NCBI RefSeq assembly: GCF_008017825.1
Contig: NZ_VRLS01000032.1
Location: forward strand, 1-64,000
Reading direction: 5' to 3'
DNA length: 64,000 nt
Source of the DNA: Mesonia sp008017825
GTDB taxonomy: Bacteria > Bacteroidota > Bacteroidia > Flavobacteriales > Flavobacteriaceae
Both the position numbers and the translations under genes were made by a program. The notes beneath the pieces are model-generated. The model made no database searches and was not told the origin of the DNA. It saw only the letters and a list, made by a program, of their open reading frames with translations. Below, piece by piece: positions 59,609-64,000 of the stretch; the stretch's first letter is position 1, and the number at the start of each line of letters is the position of its first letter.

Positions 59609-61049
59609 TTAAACGTTTAATTAATGCTTCTAGGATTTTGATGTAAATTTCGTCTCCGTAATAGGCATCCTCTACTCCTGCATCTATATTAGGATTATCA
59701 TTAATTTCAATAACTAAAGCTTGACCATTTATCTCTTTAATATCAATTCCAAAAAGTCCTTTCCCCATAATTTTAGTTGCTTTTATCGCAGCTTCTAAAA
59801 TAGATTTAGGCACTTTCTCTATGGGTAAACAATCGGCATTACCGTCTTGATCGTCTTTATCTTTAGCATCCCAATTATAAATTTGCCAATGTCCTTTTGC
59901 CATATAATAACGACAAGCATAAAATGGAACTCCATCTAGCATACCTATACGCCAATCATAATCTGACGGACAAAATTCTTGCGCGATAATAAGTTCTGAA
60001 GTTTTGAGCATATCTTTTACTAGGCTATGATACTCCTCTACTGTTGTAGCTTTCTTTACTCCAAAAGAAAAAGTAGAATCTGGAGATTTTAACACACAAG
60101 GCAATGGGATATAATCTAATACAGCTTGAATATTTTCTTGATGAACAATTTTAGTTTTTGGTGCAGCAATACCTGCAATTTCTAGAGCTTCGGCCATGAA
60201 TACTTTATTGCAGCATTTTAAGATAGCATCGGGTTCATCTACGATTGCTATATTTTCTTGCTGTGCTTTTCTTGCAAAAGCATAAGCTTCATTCATTACC
60301 TCGGTACTTTGTCTTATCAATAAAGCATCAAACGAAGAAAGTCTAGATAGATCTTTAGGGGTAACAACCTCTACATAAAAATGCATTTTTTCGGCAATCT
60401 CGATAAATTTCTTGATCGCTTTCGCATTACTTGGCGGAGCTATATCTCCCTCTTTTACCAAAATAGCCAAATCGTACATCGCTTTTGAAGGGCGTGCGGT
60501 ATCATATCTTTTTTTAGAAAAATATTGCTGAGCAAACAATTTTAAACTTTCTTGATGATCGTCAGGAATATCTGACCCACCAATAGCTTTTATTTGCTGA
60601 ATATGCCACTTATGAGTATAATTAAATTTTACTCTTAAAAAAGGTATCTGAAAATGGCGATGGATCATCGCACTTAAATCCTTATATTTTTGAGCTACAT
60701 TTTGACCAAAATAAATACTCAATACAAACTCTCTAGACTTTATGTTCTTTAAGCTTTGCTGAATAAGATCATCAAACTCTTCTGATACAATCTTAACCAG
60801 TTTTAAAGCCCGTAAGTCTACTAGGTGTTTCACTGTAGGTAATGGAGAGTGACCTCTTGCCTCTGCCAACAGGGAAACATAATAGCCTTTAGATTGATAA
60901 GAAAAGTTCTTACATAAATTAAAAACCCTTGCATTTTTTAAAGATGCATAAGAAGGATTAGTAAGGTAATCTTTAGCAGAAATTATTTTAGCATTTTCTT
61001 CTAAAAAATGCCAAGATTTAGGTTGATCTACAACTATAAATTTATTCAT
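59598..61049 (-). CDS. RimK-type ATP-grasp ligase with RLAN N-terminal domain
   Basis: A 483-residue ligase. Residues about 1-200 form a RimK-like ATP-grasp N-terminal (RLAN) domain (NLCKNFSYQSKGYYVSLLAEARGH, VKFNYTHKWHIQQIKAIGG). The C-terminal ATP-grasp domain (about 270-480) has LPCVLKSPDSTFSFGVKK for ATP, and GIDIKEINGQALVIEINDNPNID with the Mg-binding Glu/Asn. RimK family enzymes add glutamate to a protein or make oligo-glutamyl peptides. It is the first gene of the operon with GCS2-like and N-formylglutamate amidohydrolase genes. Product unknown. Confidence 0.9.
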   Translation of the reverse strand: MNKFIVVDQPKSWHFLEENAKIISAKDYLTNPSYASLKNARVFNLCKNFSYQSKGYYVSLLAEARGHSPLPTVKHLVDLRALKLVKIVSEEFDDLIQQSLKNIKSREFVLSIYFGQNVAQKYKDLSAMIHRHFQIPFLRVKFNYTHKWHIQQIKAIGGSDIPDDHQESLKLFAQQYFSKKRYDTARPSKAMYDLAILVKEGDIAPPSNAKAIKKFIEIAEKMHFYVEVVTPKDLSRLSSFDALLIRQSTEVMNEAYAFARKAQQENIAIVDEPDAILKCCNKVFMAEALEIAGIAAPKTKIVHQENIQAVLDYIPLPCVLKSPDSTFSFGVKKATTVEEYHSLVKDMLKTSELIIAQEFCPSDYDWRIGMLDGVPFYACRYYMAKGHWQIYNWDAKDKDDQDGNADCLPIEKVPKSILEAAIKATKIMGKGLFGIDIKEINGQALVIEINDNPNIDAGVEDAYYGDEIYIKILEALIKRLNEK

Positions 61050-61117
61050 TTGAATTTTATAAAGCCGAGCTAATGTAAATTAAAATTCAATTGAAAAAAT
61101 AAAAATTTTTCATAAAA

Positions 61118-61147
61118 AAAACCTTACTTTTTAAAAAGTAAGGTTTT
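61118..61147 (-). terminator. Terminator of the endonuclease I gene
   Basis: Perfect palindrome AAAACCTTACTTTTT / AAAAAGTAAGGTTTT followed on the minus strand by a T tract. Confidence 0.9.
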
Positions 61148-61168
61148 AATATTCAGTAGCATAAAAGC

Positions 61169-63127
61169 TTATTTCACTATAAGCTTTTTAGTGAATTTAT
61201 GATGATCTTTATCAACTTGAAGTAAGTAAACTCCCGTAGATAAATTAAGTTGAATCTCTTCCGCATGAGTAGCTTCAAAAGTGTTTAGTTTTTGACCTGT
61301 AACATTATAAACAGATAATGTGAAATTTCCATTTATTCCATTCACGAAAATACTTCCGCTTGACGGATTTGGATAAACACTGATTTCATTTTCACTTAAA
61401 GAATCAACATTTAAAGGATTATTCCACGTATTTCCTACTTGGTTTCCCCAAATGTATTCTACTAAATCTGGGTAGTCTATAAACGGATTTCTATTCTTTT
61501 GCCATTCGTATACGACATTATTTCTATTCATTTCAAAATCATCTGGGGGATCGTTTCTATGCCAAGTCAACAAGGTAGCTAGATCTCCTAATTCGCCAGG
61601 ACCATTCTCTGGAAAACCATTTACTATCGCTAAATTATTATAACGAATCGCCATATATAATACACTTCTAGCTACATCACCTTTAAAGCTACCCTGAGTG
61701 TTTTGCGGACCTGTATATTCCCCGTAATGTTGGTTGTTTCGAGAACTGTTTTCAGGTCCGTCTACGGCTCTTAAAGCGTGAGCGTCTGAGTTCCCGTGAC
61801 GAAGGGAATCTGCATTGGTGTTCCAAAAGATATTCTTCCCATCGGCGATATCATCATCTTCGATACTAGCAAAACCTCCTCTAGATCTTGGATAGGTATG
61901 TTCTCTATTCCAAGTTCCAAAATTATTTGAAGTGGTTTGAAAATCTAATTTTGGTCTAGAAATCTCTAAGTATACCAACCATACTTCATTACTATTTGCT
62001 GGATTTTGGTCTGCTTTTTTTAAAATATCAATTACATCTGCATAGGTTTGCGCTCTAACCACGCCTTCTTCTGCTATAATACCTTGTAAAGCATCTGTTA
62101 AATTAGTACCTGATAAACCATCTATAGGCGTATAATAACCTGCTGGTTTGGTATTGGCAACAGTTCCAAAAGTAGGATTTATAGGTGTTCCCCAAGGAGA
62201 AACTACAAAATCATTATCTACAATACGCAATTCTATTTGGTCATTTAAAGCAATAAAATCACTAGGTAAATTTGTTAATTGAATAACAGCAACTTCATCT
62301 CCTTCATCGCTAGTATCATCTATCAATTGAATATTCGTTGTTACGGAATTATTTCCGCTAAGGATCGTCAATGTAGTAGAGCCTGTAAAATCTGAATTAT
62401 CAAAACCAGCATTATTTAAGCTAAAGCTAAAGGTTTCATCTTGTGATACTGCATTTTCTGTGGTGAAAGTAATATCAAAATTATTTCCCTCATCATACTG
62501 AGTTGCGGTGGTAGAAATTGTAAGTCCGTTTAAAACAATACCGCTACCATCATTTAACTGTCTTGGCGTTGGCGTAGTCACAGTATAGGTAACGCCGTCA
62601 TTATTTAACTGAATAGATTCAAAATCTTTATTATTATTTTCATCTTCATCGATTTGGACTGTTTCGCCTAATAGTGCCATTAAACTAGTAGCATCGGCGT
62701 CACTTGTACCGTAAACTAAAGCATCAATTAAATTGGTTTGTGTCGCTAGAGTTCCTTCAGGAAATGCCGAGGGACTATCCTGATAAATTGCTACTCCATC
62801 AGCACCGTTTTGAATTAAATTCGGAGAAATAATATACTGCGGAACTGGAGAAACTTGACTACTTCCTATAAGTAGAAGTCCGTTCACATCTGTAGTATAA
62901 CCCGACAAATCGAAGGTTAAGTAGCTAGAATTTCCTCCAGAGGTGGAAGCATTAAAGAATACAAGTATATATCCGTTAAGGTTAAAATTAGGAGTGTTAG
63001 ATTTTATTTCGACAAATTCTAGATTATCAACGCTATCGCTATCTGAATCTAATTCATTAATAACCAACTGTGAATAAGTCGTTAATGAGGTTAGAAATAA
63101 AAAAAAGAGGGTAAAAATAGATTTCAT
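61169..63127 (-). CDS. T9SS-secreted endonuclease I with lamin-tail-like domain
   Basis: A 652-residue extracellular nuclease. Signal peptide 1-20 (TTYSQ), then a lamin-tail-like domain (about 21-165, starting LVINELDSDSDSVDNLEFVEI) and a Calx-beta-like segment (about 200-300, LTISTTATQYDEGNNFDITFTTE). The endonuclease I domain (about 330-570) has NREHTYPRSRGGF with catalytic-type His, GNSDAHALRA and SSRNNQHYGEY, GDVARSVLYMAIRY. The end is a T9SS type A sorting domain (VYPNPSSGSIFVNG to KKLIVK). Probably DNA scavenging or biofilm DNA degradation. The ATG at 63127 is chosen since the upstream extension lacks signal-peptide character and holds the promoter element. Confidence 0.92.
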   Translation of the reverse strand: MKSIFTLFFLFLTSLTTYSQLVINELDSDSDSVDNLEFVEIKSNTPNFNLNGYILVFFNASTSGGNSSYLTFDLSGYTTDVNGLLLIGSSQVSPVPQYIISPNLIQNGADGVAIYQDSPSAFPEGTLATQTNLIDALVYGTSDADATSLMALLGETVQIDEDENNNKDFESIQLNNDGVTYTVTTPTPRQLNDGSGIVLNGLTISTTATQYDEGNNFDITFTTENAVSQDETFSFSLNNAGFDNSDFTGSTTLTILSGNNSVTTNIQLIDDTSDEGDEVAVIQLTNLPSDFIALNDQIELRIVDNDFVVSPWGTPINPTFGTVANTKPAGYYTPIDGLSGTNLTDALQGIIAEEGVVRAQTYADVIDILKKADQNPANSNEVWLVYLEISRPKLDFQTTSNNFGTWNREHTYPRSRGGFASIEDDDIADGKNIFWNTNADSLRHGNSDAHALRAVDGPENSSRNNQHYGEYTGPQNTQGSFKGDVARSVLYMAIRYNNLAIVNGFPENGPGELGDLATLLTWHRNDPPDDFEMNRNNVVYEWQKNRNPFIDYPDLVEYIWGNQVGNTWNNPLNVDSLSENEISVYPNPSSGSIFVNGINGNFTLSVYNVTGQKLNTFEATHAEEIQLNLSTGVYLLQVDKDHHKFTKKLIVK

Positions 63128-63142
63128 ATGTATGATTTTTCG

Positions 63143-63150
63143 CAAAGATA
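63143..63150 (-). promoter_or_regulatory. -7 element TATCTTTG for the endonuclease I gene
   Basis: TAnnTTTG match on the minus strand, 15 bases before ATG 63127. Confidence 0.6.
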
Positions 63151-63190
63151 CTATGACCAAATAAGACTAAAGTAACTTAAATGTTAATAA

Positions 63191-64000
63191 TTAAAATTGG
63201 TAGGCGATACTTATAGCACCATAACTATGCGTTCTTATAGAGTCTATTTCACCGCTATTAATATAATAAATAGCAGAAAAATCTAAATCCCTATAATGAA
63301 TAAAACCTCCTAAACTAGCATGAAAAGTAGTGTGATCTATATCTTCTAAAATATAATCATTCTTGTTAGATCCAAACATATTACCTTGTAAAGTGGCATC
63401 GTAAGCTTTTAGTTTGAATCCTCCTGTCAACTTTATAAAATACTCTACTTCATCATTAGTATTAAATAATGAGTTTTGAAATGCTGTAGATTTTTGAATT
63501 TCTAAAAACCTACCAAAACGTATTCCTAGTTGAGGGTTCACAAAAGTTCTTACGTTTCCTAAAGAAGCATTTCCTTCTAAAAAACCGTTAAAACTATTAT
63601 TTGTAAAAATAGAGCGTGTATAGTTCGCTTTTAAATTTACTCCTAGCTGATTGGGTACTTGCTTGTCCCAACCTTCTAGCACTACATCTCCAGAAACTTG
63701 TGAATGAAACCAATCTTGTAACTCGTGTGCTTGAGAAATTTCACCTAAAACACCAATTTCTGTTTTAAATGTTATTATACTTTTATCGAACGTATAGGTA
63801 GTTCCTAATGTAGCATATGACCAACCCGCAAAAGGTCTAATCCCAGTAGTTTCACCTGTATTAAAATTATAATTTGGAGTATAAGCTTCTAATTTTAAAT
63901 TAATAAAATGAAGAAAGTCCTTTTTATCTGAAAAAATACGCGTAAATAAGTTTTCCTTGTTTGGAATAAATCTATAATCTGCTGAAACGCCAAAGGAGTA
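63191..64000 (-). CDS. LpxR-like lipid A deacylase / DUF2219 outer membrane protein, partial
   Basis: The frame is open from the stop at 63191 to the edge at 64000 (269 codons); the N-terminus lies outside. Visible features match the LpxR/DUF2219 beta-barrel family: RPFAGWSYATLG, TEIGVLGEISQAHELQDWFH with the His of the catalytic site, EGWDKQVPNQ, and amphipathic strands to the C-terminal SIAYQF. LpxR removes the 3'-acyloxyacyl chain of lipid A in the outer membrane. The internal GTG at 63682 is not the real start, as the family motifs continue upstream. Assignment rests on motif recall. Confidence 0.78.
   Translation of the reverse strand, partial: YSFGVSADYRFIPNKENLFTRIFSDKKDFLHFINLKLEAYTPNYNFNTGETTGIRPFAGWSYATLGTTYTFDKSIITFKTEIGVLGEISQAHELQDWFHSQVSGDVVLEGWDKQVPNQLGVNLKANYTRSIFTNNSFNGFLEGNASLGNVRTFVNPQLGIRFGRFLEIQKSTAFQNSLFNTNDEVEYFIKLTGGFKLKAYDATLQGNMFGSNKNDYILEDIDHTTFHASLGGFIHYRDLDFSAIYYINSGEIDSIRTHSYGAISIAYQF

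Overview
This window is a chromosomal segment of a marine-type Bacteroidota bacterium, almost certainly family Flavobacteriaceae. The evidence is the low G+C content, repeated TAnnTTTG promoter elements 15-50 bases upstream of starts, few Shine-Dalgarno sequences, type IX secretion (T9SS) C-terminal sorting domains, a fused CcsB-CcsA protein, and many families typical of the group (DUF6146, DUF6787, DUF4834, DUF2911, YHYH, outer membrane beta-barrel family). The genus cannot be fixed from the sequence. I see no rRNA, tRNA, CRISPR array, insertion sequence or prophage. It is mostly a core-genome landscape of short operons separated by rho-independent terminators.

Layout. 1-5 kb: a dicluster ferredoxin diverges from an operon of LuxC-like acyl-CoA reductase, serC, serA-like dehydrogenase, RlpA/SPOR protein, a DUF6146 lipoprotein and a DUF6787 membrane protein. 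5-11 kb: a DJ-1/PfpI protein, YihY, proline dehydrogenase, aroB, bcp, an endonuclease III without cysteines, a 50-residue small protein and an ECF sigma factor. 11-21 kb: uvrA, an Arg/Ser/Thr-rich secreted protein, and a leftward operon DUF4834-YfhO-glycosyltransferase-flippase. 21-24 kb: outer membrane transporter, peroxiredoxin, threonine aldolase.

23.8-29.7 kb is the most interesting accessory block. A LytS/LytTR two-component pair diverges from genes for two exported thioredoxin-like proteins, an EF-hand protein, a YHYH lipoprotein, a MORN/YwqK-type lipoprotein and a SCO (Cu-chaperone family) lipoprotein. Two promoters in this block carry direct repeats of a TTCACTGAAAA-like unit with a 21-base period, each placed exactly 37 bases before the same CATCTTTG -7-like element. 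This is the geometry expected of LytTR response-regulator binding, so the block looks like a self-contained regulon.

29.8-41 kb: prfB with a programmed +1 frameshift, arsC-like gene, small secreted protein, outer membrane beta-barrel receptor, a lipoprotein behind a dyad operator, fumC, a phosphoethanolamine transferase-like gene overlapping a FAM151/menorin-like gene, and an orphan PAS histidine kinase. 41-52 kb: CcsBA, then DUF2520-KdsC-UbiA-Maf, MscS, and a LmbE-35-residue membrane peptide-sodium:solute symporter operon. 52-57.7 kb: DUF2911 protein, a T9SS metalloprotease, HerA-like ATPase with a pseudouridine synthase. 57.7-61 kb: a tightly overlapping leftward operon of RLAN/RimK-type ATP-grasp ligase, GCS2-like carboxylate-amine ligase and N-formylglutamate amidohydrolase, probably making or trimming an unknown amide-linked small molecule or peptide. 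61-64 kb: a T9SS-secreted endonuclease I and a partial LpxR-type outer membrane lipid A deacylase running off the end.
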